Assembly: GCF_012926525.1 (NCBI RefSeq)
Contig: NZ_JABBNI010000022.1
Location: forward strand, 1 to 64,000
Length of the DNA: 64,000 nt
Reading direction: 5' to 3'
From: Clostridium muellerianum
GTDB lineage: Bacteria > Bacillota > Clostridia > Clostridiales > Clostridiaceae
Position 1 is the stretch's first letter. Each line of letters opens with the position of its first letter. Positions 7,940 through 17,800 of the stretch are shown here, piece after piece. Under the pieces are notes generated by a model. It saw only the letters and a program-made list of their open reading frames with translations, did no database searches and had not been told where the DNA came from. The translations under genes and the position numbers were made by a program.

Positions 7940-10399
7940 CTATTTAACATGTATTTCTATGATATCCGAAAGTGGATTCATAGCTTCTAAAGTATCCCAT
8001 ACAAAACCTTTTAATGTGTATACTCCTTGTGATGGAAGCTTTAACATACTAGTTAAAATAGATGAATCTCCTTTTTTAATAGTCTGGTTTCCGCATACAT
8101 AATCGACAAATTCACCATTACCGTCATATAATGCTAATACTAATGATGCATCTTGATCCTTATCAGAATTATTCTCAACCTTTATGGATATTTTAGCATC
8201 ATCACCTAAACTAAATTCTGATTTTGTTGTTATATTGGTTATTTTCATAGTTTTACTATCTGGCTTTTTGATAGTAAACCCTGAATATATAGATCCTTTT
8301 CCTGATTTAAAAAGCTTATATGCTGCTAGTGCTTCTAATCCCTGTTCTGTGCCCATACCATTTATAGTATTATCTGCATGTCCAAATCCTTTATTGTCAC
8401 CTGTTGCAAAAGTCAAAAGTGCATCTATTGGATTTTTCCCATTTTTTATAAATCTACCATCTATAGTAGGATCTATTCCATTAGCACAAAGACCTATTAT
8501 AACCTGAGAACAACTTTCACTATTTTTTGTTTTATAAGATGCAAACCCTCCATCATTAGCATCTTGAATTTGTGACAATCTACTTATTGCAATATCTACA
8601 GCTGATTTTACATCTGCATTTGTACTATAATATGGAGCTAATGCTGAAACAGCCATAGCAGTCATATCTGGATCTGCTGAACCACCACCATATGACCATC
8701 CACCATCCTCTTGATAACTCAAAATTGTATTAATTAATTTTTCTTTAGTCCATACTGCATTATTAGGTATATTAAAGTTTCCTGCTTGCAAAGCTATAAG
8801 CCCAAATACATAAGCGTTTATTCCCTGATCAGCCATATTATTGTTGTTATATATTTTTTCTATAAGATTCTGTCCTGCAATATTAGTGGGATTACCTCCA
8901 CATGCTAATACTGCTAAAGTAAGTCTCTCATATTCAGTAGGATTTCCTAAATCTAATACTCCATTTTTTGTAGCCGCTTTTATTCTTTGCTCTAATTTTG
9001 AAAGATACCCTTCTGGTATTTTCTTTCCCGTTTTATTAAGTCCTAGTGCTAACCAATCATCACAGTTATCAATTGTTATAGTTGAGCTTATTCCATCTAT
9101 AAGATTATTTATAGATTTTGTATAGTCTTTTTTCTCTACCTTAGCAACTGTTACATTACAAGTTGCTGTTTTTTGTCCATCTGCTGAAGTAACTGTTATT
9201 GTTGTTGTCCCTTTCTTTAACGAAGTTACTTTTCCGCTTGCATCTACTGTTGCTATTGTTTCATCACTGCTTTTCCAAATTACATTCTTATTTGTTGCAT
9301 TATCTGGCTGTACTTTCGCTGTTAACTGTACTGTTTCTCCTTCAGTAAGAGTTGATTCTGTTTTATTTAAGTCTATTGCTGTTACTTTATTTTCTACTGC
9401 TTTTACTGTGGTTTTCTTTTCTTTATAGGCGTCATCTTTTTCAACTCTAATAGTATGCTCTCCTGCTTCGTTTATAGCTATTGTAGCGTACCCATCTATA
9501 TCAGTAGTTGCAACTTCTTTACCATCTACTTTTACTGATACATTGTAAACACCTCTAAATACACAAGTAACCCTAAGTTTTATAGGAGTTCCAGGATCAA
9601 TAGAAGAGTATGGTACATTCTCTATTTTTAAAGGCATTGTTTTAGTTCCTGGTGCTACTAAAGAGTGCCAATCCCATTTGTGATAATCAAATTTTAAGAT
9701 ATCCCCTGCTTTAGGATGTACTCCAGTTGCCCCTACAGGTGTAAGACTTCCATTTAAATATATAAACCAATCAATACCATAATACCCCGCTTTTCTATCT
9801 TCAATAGGCATATCCTTTAGAAATACATTTAACAATCCATCTATGCCATTTATAAAGCCTGGTCCTTGTAATTCAGTAACTTTAGTTACACTTTTTAAGT
9901 ACTCCATGGAATTTTCATTTTTCTTGTCTTTATCAATAGTCATAGTAAAAGTCTTTATTGTACTAGCTCCATTGTCTCTAGTAATCAACATGGTAAAAGT
10001 ATTATCTGTTGGCAACACCTGTTTCTTAGTCACATCTACGCTGCATGTTGCTGTTTTTTCACCATCTTCTGTAGTTACCGTTATAGTTGATGTTCCTTCT
10101 TTTACTGCTGTTACTTTCCCAGTTGTATCCACTGTTGCTATTGTTTCGTCACTACTTGACCATTTTAAATTTTTATTTGTTGCATTATCTGGAGCTATTG
10201 TTGCTGTTAACTGTACTATATCTCCTTCAGCAAGAGTTGACTTTGTTTTATCTAAGCTTACCCCTGTTACTGATACATTTACATTTATATCATTACTACT
10301 TTCATCTGCAAAAACATTTCCTACATTTATCCCTAATATACTTACTAACATAATAAAAGTCATAAATATAGAAATAATTTTCCCCTTGACGTTTTTCAT
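7940..10399 (-). CDS. Secreted DUF4430 plus alpha/alpha-barrel protein (intrinsic-factor-like)
   Basis: An 819-residue secreted protein. Domains in order: signal peptide (1-31), Big_2 Ig-like domain (about 44-125), DUF4430 transcobalamin-like beta domain (about 133-250, with YYGIDWFIYLNG and AGDILKF), a small beta domain (about 262-335), a second Big_2 (about 338-418), an alpha/alpha barrel of the terpene-cyclase/intrinsic-factor class (about 425-705, with DGGWSYGGGSADPDMTAMA) and a C-terminal beta domain (about 710-819). It thus joins both halves of an intrinsic-factor-like binder, but with beta before alpha, the reverse of the animal proteins. It lacks CWB2 repeats and an LPXTG motif, so it may be released or held by its partners. 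It is 64 nt downstream of the 1305-residue wall protein, in the riboswitch-controlled unit. Corrinoid binding is inferred. Confidence 0.85.
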   Translation of the reverse strand: MKNVKGKIISIFMTFIMLVSILGINVGNVFADESSNDINVNVSVTGVSLDKTKSTLAEGDIVQLTATIAPDNATNKNLKWSSSDETIATVDTTGKVTAVKEGTSTITVTTEDGEKTATCSVDVTKKQVLPTDNTFTMLITRDNGASTIKTFTMTIDKDKKNENSMEYLKSVTKVTELQGPGFINGIDGLLNVFLKDMPIEDRKAGYYGIDWFIYLNGSLTPVGATGVHPKAGDILKFDYHKWDWHSLVAPGTKTMPLKIENVPYSSIDPGTPIKLRVTCVFRGVYNVSVKVDGKEVATTDIDGYATIAINEAGEHTIRVEKDDAYKEKKTTVKAVENKVTAIDLNKTESTLTEGETVQLTAKVQPDNATNKNVIWKSSDETIATVDASGKVTSLKKGTTTITVTSADGQKTATCNVTVAKVEKKDYTKSINNLIDGISSTITIDNCDDWLALGLNKTGKKIPEGYLSKLEQRIKAATKNGVLDLGNPTEYERLTLAVLACGGNPTNIAGQNLIEKIYNNNNMADQGINAYVFGLIALQAGNFNIPNNAVWTKEKLINTILSYQEDGGWSYGGGSADPDMTAMAVSALAPYYSTNADVKSAVDIAISRLSQIQDANDGGFASYKTKNSESCSQVIIGLCANGIDPTIDGRFIKNGKNPIDALLTFATGDNKGFGHADNTINGMGTEQGLEALAAYKLFKSGKGSIYSGFTIKKPDSKTMKITNITTKSEFSLGDDAKISIKVENNSDKDQDASLVLALYDGNGEFVDYVCGNQTIKKGDSSILTSMLKLPSQGVYTLKGFVWDTLEAMNPLSDIIEIHVK

Positions 10400-10463
10400 A
10401 TTGCATCCCCTCTTAAAAGTTATTTAATTTTAAATTTAAAGAATTATTTTATATTAAATTAAT

Positions 10464-13400
10464 TTATTTAACTTCAAATTCACCTATATTAACTATGCTT
10501 GTGCTTGAAGCTTTTATATATCCATGGTATTTTCCTGAAGCAAGTTTTGTAATCACATTCATAGATCCTGTTATCTGATTAATATATTTTAAATTTCCTT
10601 GCTCATCATATAAAGTTATAGCAATAATATCACTGCTGTTCTTACTATTTCCTTGCAACTTTATATTGCCTTCTTTTGTTTCTATTATATTTAAGCTAAC
10701 ATCACCAGGTATATTGATAAGATTTGTATCTGTTGTTGGAACTTGTCCTTTAGTTACTTTTACAATACAAAATGCTGCTTTATTACCATCTGCTGTAGTA
10801 ACTGTTATAATTGTTGTTCCATCTTTTAGTGATGTTACCTTTCCACTTCCATCTACTGTTGCTACTGTTGTATCACTACTTGTCCAAGTTACATTTTTAT
10901 TTGTAGCATTGTCTGGTTGTATTGCTGCATTTAGCTGTAATACTTCTCCTACTTTTAGACTGGCACCTGTCTTATTTAAGCTAACCCCTGTTACTGGAAT
11001 TAATTGTGTAGGTTCATCTCTGCCAGTAACATTTACAGTCCTAGTTTTGGAGCCTCCATTTTTTTCTACTGTTATTGTATGTGTTCCTAAACCATTAACA
11101 GTTATTGTAGCGTATCCATCTATATCAGTAGTTGTCACCTGTTTACCATCTACTTTTACTGATGCATCATAAACTCCTCTGTATACACACGTAACTCTAA
11201 ACTTTATAGAATCTCCTAATTTAATAGAATATGGTAAACTTTCCAAAGTTAAAGGCATTGTTATAGTTCCTGGTGCCACTAAAGCATGCCAATCCCACTT
11301 GTGATAATCAAATTTTAAGATATCCCCTGCTTTAGGATGCACACCAGTTGCGCCTACTGGTGTAAGACTTCCATTTAAATATATAAACCAATCAATACCA
11401 TAGTAACCTGCCTTTCTCTCCTCTATAGGCATATCCTTTAGAAACACATTTAATAGCCCATCAATACCATTTATAAATCCTGGACCTTGCAATTCAGTAA
11501 CTGCAGATATACTCTTTAAATATTCCATTGCATTTTCATTTTTATTGTCTTTATCTATTGTCATAGTTTCTTTTTTTAATGTCGCAGCTCCATTATCCTT
11601 GGTAACTAATAAAGTAAAAGTATCCTTTGAAGGCTTTTGCTTGGTTACAGTTATAATACAAGCTGCTGTTTTATTACCATCTGCTGTAGTTGCTGTTATA
11701 GTTGCTATACCTTCTTTTACTGCTGTTACTTTTCCTCCTGTGTCTACCGATACTGATGATGTATCACTACTTGACCAGGTTACATTTTTATTTGTTGCAT
11801 TGTCTGGCTTCACTGCTGCTGTTAACTGTAATGTATCTCCTTCAGTAATACTTGCTTCTGTTTTATCCAAAGTTATTCCTAATACAGAAACTGATTTTTT
11901 TTCTTCTGTTGGTATTGTTTTTATATCCTTGTTATCTTTATCTTTACATTCAACCTTAACATCTTTTGCTTTTTCAATGCTGCCTACATTTGAAGTACTA
12001 TCATTGAACTTTATAGTAACATCTGCATCAGCAGCAACTTTTGATATTTGAGCATTATTTGCTTCTATTGTTGCTTCTTTTTCAACCTTAACATTTTCAA
12101 ATTTACCCTGGAATTTTACGTTTGGTTTTGAATCTGAATTCACTTTAACTTCTGGAATAGGAGCATTAGTTGAAGCAACTAGTTTAACATTGGACTTTAC
12201 CTCTATGTTATCTGAAAAATTTCCTCTTAACTCTAAAGTACCACAATCATTTTTATCATTGTTTTCAGCAGTAACTTGTCCAAAATATGATTTAGAATCC
12301 ACTGCATCAAGTACACAACTATTTACTACCTGTGTATTTTTTATTTGAGTTTCATCTTTTCCTTCAATTCTTACATTACTTATACTGTTAATTTCAATTA
12401 AATCTGATTTTACATTACTAAAGTGAATACTATTTACTCCTCCAGATTTTACAACAATCTTACTTGCAGTAACATTTGTAATATTGCTGTTTCCATCTGC
12501 ACCTGGATCTATTATAAGTTCTCCATCAATCTTTACATTTTGAAACGAAACATTATTTGCAGAAATGATTACGTTTCCACTTATTTCACTTTTATTTCCA
12601 CTAGCGTTTCCATCATAATTTTGACCTACTGTCTTTAATTCTAAATCAGTTATATCTGGATCATCATGTCCACTTGACGCAACTGTTACGGTCTTACTCT
12701 TTGATGCTCCATCCTTTTCTACTGTTATTTTATGTGTTCCCGCACCATTTATAGCTATTGTAGCGTATCCATCTATGTCAGTAGCTGCTACTTGCTTACC
12801 ATCTACTTTTACTGCTACATTATAAACACCTCTATATACGCAAGTAACTCTAAGCTTTATGGATTGTCCTGAGTTAACCGAAGATGGTACCTTTTCTATA
12901 TTTAAAGGCATTGTTGTAGTTTCTGGAGCTACTAAAGCATGCCAATCCCATTCATGATAATCAAAATTTAATGTATCTCCTTTTTTAGGATATACTCCAG
13001 TTGCACCTACTGGTGTAAGTTTTCCATTTAAATATATAAACCAATCAATACCATAATACCCTGCTTTTCTATCTGAAATTGGCAGATCCTTTAAAAATAC
13101 ATTTAAAAGTCCATCTATACCATTTATAAAGCCTGGCCCTTGCAGTTCAGTTACTTTAGTTACACTCTTTAAATATTCCATTGAATTTTCATTTGCTTTA
13201 TCTTTGTCTATGGTCATAGTAAATGTTTTTATTGTACTAGCCCCATTATTTTTAGTAATTGTCATAGTAAAGGTTTTATCCCCTGAAGATCCACCTGAGG
13301 ACCCACCTGAAGAACCTCCTGATGAACTGCCACCAGATGACGTTGGCGTATTAGTTGGTGTTGTTGTAGGAACAGTTTTACCATTAAATAAATCAATCAA

Positions 13401-14381
13401 TCCATTTAATATACTATCTGCTACTACAGCCTCACCACCTAAGGCTATAAGCTGTGTTTTGTTAGACATCTTAGCTTTTATAAATTCTGCAGTCTTAGCT
13501 GGCATAGTTTTATAAACAAGAACTAAAGGCGAAGAGTTTTGTGCTGCAAGAACTGCTCCTGAAAGTGCATCAGCAAATTCATATCCAGTTACTCCATCTC
13601 CATCTGCTATAAATATTTTTTCAAATTTTAATTCCTTTTGGAATTCATTCATTATAGCAAGATTAGTTTCAAATCTATCTTGTCCACTTAATCTTTTAGC
13701 ATTAGACAAACCATTTTGAATTTTTGCATCTATAACTCCAGTTCCACCAACTATGTAAACATTTTTTATGTTTTTATCTTTTATATAGTTTTTTATCCCA
13801 TCGGTAAGATCATTCTTATCTGAAAGCAATATGGGCATTCCTTTTTGAGCAGCAATAGGTGCTATGGATAAACTATCTGCATAACCATTTCCTGAAGTAA
13901 CAACAACACCATTTACTTCTCCTAAACTTTCAGCTATCTTTAAAGAAGTCTCATATCTATCCTTTCCCCATAATCTTTCAATATGATTTATTCCTAAACT
14001 TTTTAATTGATTTTCTACATTTGAGGATAAAGCTCCATTTCCTCCAATTATAAAAACATTTTTAACCTTAAGTCTTTTTAACTCATTAATAGTTTCATTA
14101 TTCAATCCACTTTTATCTGTAAGTAATATAGGAGCATTATACTTTTTAGCAAGTGGTGCTGCACAAAGTGCATCTGCATACCCATAGCCTTGAGCTATGA
14201 TAGCTGTATCTGTACCATTTTGCCATCCATTTTCACTTATTTTTATAGAAGTTTCAATTCTGTCCTTTCCAAAAATTCTACTTTTACCTATAGCTTCATC
14301 AGCATGTACATTACCAATATTAGATAAAGTAATACTGAACATAAATAAAAGCAGTACTATTTTGCTAATTATTTTTTTCAT
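10464..14381 (-). CDS. CWB2 cell-wall protein with two DUF4430 and two Big_2 domains
   Basis: A 1305-residue surface protein. It has a signal peptide (1-27), three CWB2 wall-binding repeats (about 32-332, marked by FGKDRIETS, WGKDRYETS and SGQDRFETN), a Gly/Ser linker (about 346-368), a DUF4430 domain (about 368-490), a small beta domain (about 500-570), a repetitive stretch rich in V/I/N that looks like a right-handed beta helix (about 580-830), Big_2 (about 835-915), a second DUF4430 (about 920-1040), another small beta domain, Big_2 (about 1115-1195) and a C-terminal beta domain. CWB2 repeats bind wall polysaccharide. This would be the wall-fixed receptor of the system, presenting beta domains but no alpha barrel. 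It is first in the unit behind the riboswitch at 14634-14800. A strong AGGGGGGG precedes the ATG. Confidence 0.85.
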   Translation of the reverse strand: MKKIISKIVLLLFMFSITLSNIGNVHADEAIGKSRIFGKDRIETSIKISENGWQNGTDTAIIAQGYGYADALCAAPLAKKYNAPILLTDKSGLNNETINELKRLKVKNVFIIGGNGALSSNVENQLKSLGINHIERLWGKDRYETSLKIAESLGEVNGVVVTSGNGYADSLSIAPIAAQKGMPILLSDKNDLTDGIKNYIKDKNIKNVYIVGGTGVIDAKIQNGLSNAKRLSGQDRFETNLAIMNEFQKELKFEKIFIADGDGVTGYEFADALSGAVLAAQNSSPLVLVYKTMPAKTAEFIKAKMSNKTQLIALGGEAVVADSILNGLIDLFNGKTVPTTTPTNTPTSSGGSSSGGSSGGSSGGSSGDKTFTMTITKNNGASTIKTFTMTIDKDKANENSMEYLKSVTKVTELQGPGFINGIDGLLNVFLKDLPISDRKAGYYGIDWFIYLNGKLTPVGATGVYPKKGDTLNFDYHEWDWHALVAPETTTMPLNIEKVPSSVNSGQSIKLRVTCVYRGVYNVAVKVDGKQVAATDIDGYATIAINGAGTHKITVEKDGASKSKTVTVASSGHDDPDITDLELKTVGQNYDGNASGNKSEISGNVIISANNVSFQNVKIDGELIIDPGADGNSNITNVTASKIVVKSGGVNSIHFSNVKSDLIEINSISNVRIEGKDETQIKNTQVVNSCVLDAVDSKSYFGQVTAENNDKNDCGTLELRGNFSDNIEVKSNVKLVASTNAPIPEVKVNSDSKPNVKFQGKFENVKVEKEATIEANNAQISKVAADADVTIKFNDSTSNVGSIEKAKDVKVECKDKDNKDIKTIPTEEKKSVSVLGITLDKTEASITEGDTLQLTAAVKPDNATNKNVTWSSSDTSSVSVDTGGKVTAVKEGIATITATTADGNKTAACIITVTKQKPSKDTFTLLVTKDNGAATLKKETMTIDKDNKNENAMEYLKSISAVTELQGPGFINGIDGLLNVFLKDMPIEERKAGYYGIDWFIYLNGSLTPVGATGVHPKAGDILKFDYHKWDWHALVAPGTITMPLTLESLPYSIKLGDSIKFRVTCVYRGVYDASVKVDGKQVTTTDIDGYATITVNGLGTHTITVEKNGGSKTRTVNVTGRDEPTQLIPVTGVSLNKTGASLKVGEVLQLNAAIQPDNATNKNVTWTSSDTTVATVDGSGKVTSLKDGTTIITVTTADGNKAAFCIVKVTKGQVPTTDTNLINIPGDVSLNIIETKEGNIKLQGNSKNSSDIIAITLYDEQGNLKYINQITGSMNVITKLASGKYHGYIKASSTSIVNIGEFEVK

Positions 14382-14434
14382 ATTGTCCCCCCCTAAGTTT
14401 TCTCAAGTAAAGCATTAATTTTCAAGAAAAATAT

Positions 14435-14455
14435 TTAAGTGATTAAATTTTTCAT
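14435..14455 (-). CDS. Possible six-residue leader peptide MKNLIT
   Basis: A perfect AAGGAGG lies nine nt before an ATG that opens a six-codon frame, MKNLIT, ending in TAA. It lies between the cobalamin riboswitch and the 1305-residue gene, whose own AGGGGGGG and ATG follow some 55 nt later. The quality of the ribosome binding site makes translation plausible. It might couple ribosome loading to riboswitch state, or be the remnant of an older start. Function is inferred only. Confidence 0.4.
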   Translation of the reverse strand: MKNLIT

Positions 14456-14517
14456 TGCTACTGACCTCCTTATTTATTTGAATACTAAACAAATTTAGTA
14501 AAAACTGCATAAAAAAT

Positions 14518-14537
14518 GAGCCCACGAAAGAGCCCAC
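14518..14537 (-). promoter_or_regulatory. Tandem GTGGGCTC repeat in the riboswitch expression platform
   Basis: On the minus strand GTGGGCTC occurs twice, separated by TTTC, followed by ATTTTTT. The first copy with its preceding base (GGTGGGCT) is perfectly complementary to AGCCCACC in the riboswitch core at 14729-14736. The other two leaders in the window end in a self-complementary terminator; this one does not. A pairing between this site and the ligand-binding core may be the switch. Confidence 0.45.
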
Positions 14538-14633
14538 CTGCATTCATTATAGACATTACCTGTAATGTTCATCTATTATAAATAATGTTTCTTTGTATAT
14601 ACCTTTCCCTCCGAAAGAATCAACAAGATACTA

Positions 14634-14800
14634 GGCAGGTTTCCTGGCTCAGATTCATTTTACTCCCTTGTCTTCCCAGATAAGAATTATCCAGTGACAT
14701 AATAAGGTTTCATCATCCTCACAGTAGCGGTGGGCTGCAGTGGTTCTTCCACTTTCCCTTTTAACTGCATTTTCAATAAATGTCAGCACCTAATACTATT
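14634..14800 (-). promoter_or_regulatory. Cobalamin riboswitch (middle), upstream of the ECF/surface-protein unit
   Basis: On the minus strand the order of conserved blocks is GGTGC, GGGAAAGTGGAAGAACCACT, GCAGCCCACCGCTACTGTGA, then GTCACTGG, TCTGGGAAGACAAGG and the B12 box GAGCCAGGAAACCTGCC. This is the classic adenosylcobalamin-sensing arrangement, which lowers expression when cobalamin is plentiful. The core has one extra base compared with the usual GCAGCCCCCGC. It precedes the 1305-residue gene by about 250 nt and probably controls the genes down to the transporter. Confidence 0.95.
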
Positions 14801-14878
14801 ATTATTCAATTTTATATTTCTACTTATTATTACTTTATTTAGAGTGTACTTCTATAAATGTAAAAAGTTAACATACTA

Positions 14879-17800
14879 TTAAAATGTTACATTTACACTT
14901 CTTTCTTTTATATCATTACTTGATGGCACATAATTAGCATAGTTGCCAACAGCATCTCTTTGTGCTCTTATTGATGATGATAATGATGCACTTTTAACAC
15001 TTATTCCAATTTTATTATTAAAGGCTGATGCATCATTAAATGTAAATATAATAGTATTACCATTTATTCTTACCGAATCGGCTTTCAAATTTGTTCCATC
15101 ACTACCTGTAAACATAAAATCATCTGTATCTATACCACTGTTTTCATCCAGTACTGTATCAAATGTCATATAAACCTTTCCTGAATTGCCATCCCTTGAT
15201 GCACTCCAATAACGTGAAATAGTTTTAGGAGCTGTCTCATAATCATATATTGTATTTTGACTATTTCCTGCTTTATCAGATAAACTAGCTACAGGTGCAC
15301 CAGTTTCATCCGTTGTTTTAGCATTTGATTTTATTCCAAGATATGCTTTTTGTCCTTGAGCTTTTATCAGATCTATTTTAGTTGTATTTTTACTATTATT
15401 AGTTTTTCCATTGGCAAAGCTTATCACTGGAGCTGCTTTTCTTTCATCTTCAGTAGCAGCATATCCATACTTAAATGTAAGTGTTACTTTATCTCCTGAA
15501 AAATTTGCAGACGTTGGTGATATCCCTCCTAATGTAAAATCATTGGCAGTTAAATTATCTATACCTCTGTTAAATTGAACATCTGCTTTTAAGTCATCTC
15601 CATCATAATAAACCTTAATTGTTTTAGCTCTTACCTGTGCTCCATAGGTATTAACATATATTTTATCTGAATATGAGATGCCACTTAATACATTTCCAGC
15701 TTCATCCTTCACATTAAATACTAGTATTTTAACCACATCATTGCTCATACCAGTGTTAATACTACTATCTCCTGCAACACTTATTTTAAACTTATAGCTT
15801 GAAGGAAATTGTATTACTGCACTTTTATTATCCCCACCTGGTGTTATACTTGCATTCTTTGGTAATAAGTTACTATCTCCTTCTCCATTTAAGAATTTAT
15901 AATTATCTTTATTTGTAATAGTTTTTGAATCCATAGCTTCACTGAAATATACAACTACTCCATCTTTTCCTTGAAACTTATTTTGTCTATAATATATTCC
16001 TATTACCTTTGGTGCTATATTATCAGTACCTATTAAGGTATCAGTATAATCCTTCATCATATTTGAAGGATTTTCTGTATCTACAATATGCTTAATTGTA
16101 AGATTGTATTTTGAGCCTGTTAGTCTCCAGTCATCCTTAGAATCCGATGGATTAAATTTTTTTAACTTAATATCATAAATATCTGTATTACTTTTAATAG
16201 TTTCACTTTTAGAATTGTATATTCTATCAATATGTTCCGTTATATCTACACCTTTACTATCTTTTAATTCATAATTTGATATGCTTGTGGCATAAGAATA
16301 ATTAACAATTTTATTAAATTGCACACGAATAGTTTCGCTGTCAATTGCAGTGACCTTTGTAACAGTTGGTTTTATTTCATTTTTAGGATGCTCAAAGCTT
16401 ATTCTACTATCATCCTTCAGCTTATTTCCATAAGCATCATTAACATTACTGCTTATATAAATTATATTTGAACCAGCTTTGATTGTACCATCCATTATAT
16501 GTTTAAGTTTTACTACAGTACCTCCACTACAAGTGCTTATGCTGGCTCCATCTATATCAGATACTTTCTTACCGTTTATTTCATAATTTGATTTATCCTT
16601 AGCTGTTTTTACATCCATTGATCTATCAAATATAATATCAACCTCTCCATTTTCAGCTTCTTTTATATATTTAATTAATGGAATAGTATTGTTGCTATCT
16701 ATTATAAAATTCTTACTTTCTCCTTTTACAGAAATTCCAGCAGCATCTATCAATAAATCTTCATATCCATCTAAAACTTCTAATGTATGCTTTCCACTTT
16801 TAATTGGTGAATCAAAATAGAATACAATTTTTTCTGACCAATTTTTTTCTTCTGCTATCATAGGATTCTTAATTTTAGTCAAATCTGAATCACTGTTCAT
16901 AGCATAACTTCCAATATTCAGTCCATCTATTTTAAATTTGCTTTTTATACTATTAACATTCTTCATATTAACTGCTTTTGAAAACTTCACAGTTATTTGA
17001 TTATTTCCTCGTGATGTTACCGATTCCAGTGTAGGGGCTGTAATATCATAAAATAATACATTTTGCTCAAAACCAGCTACATAATTTTTCTTATCTAAGG
17101 TTAATATTCCTTTATTCACTGAAACTTTTACATTATCAAGTTGCTTTCTTGGTTTTGCCAGGGTTATTAAAACTGTATTATTATCCAGTGCCGTTGCCAC
17201 TGCACTATTTTCATCTAATGCTTTTCCATAGTTATCCGCAGATGTTAATTGAGAGTCGTCTATTTTATAATTTGTTACATTTTTAGAAGAATCCTTATCA
17301 ATTTCTGTATTAAAATGAACTTCAATTTGATTAAGACTAACTGCCTCTATTAACTGAACTGTAAGCTCTCCTGTTGGAGCTTCACAAGCACTTAATGCTT
17401 TATTTATATCATTCAATGTTGATTCTGAGATGGCATTTGTTCCTCCTATAACAGTTAAATCAGTTTTTTTAGTTGCAAAAGCTTTAATATATGCCATAGC
17501 ATTAGTTGTCGCTGATATTCCTTGTTCATCTATTAATACTAATGGTGATGATGTTCTTCCTGCTAAAGAAGAAGCTACTAATGCATCTGTGTATTCATCA
17601 CCGCTTATATTTGCCACATATAATTTGTCCACTTTAATATTGTCCTTAAACAACTTTAAAACCTTTAAATTAGTATAAAATCTATTTTGTCCACCATCAA
17701 TTCTTGTGCCACTAAAAGAATTTAAAATTTTATCATCTATAACACTTTTTGTTCCTACTACGGTAACTTTTGATTTGTTATTGCTTATAAAATTAAGAAC

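Noticed and set aside
7850-7945. Stop-codon readthrough of the 819-residue protein into a C-terminal membrane helix
   Set aside because: The frame of the hydrophobic helix differs from that of the gene, and the in-frame continuation hits another TAG within 14 codons.
9843-10427. Long plus-strand open frames inside the surface-protein genes
   Set aside because: They have no ribosome binding sites, encode low-complexity hydrophobic sequence, and are antisense to clear domain-coding frames.
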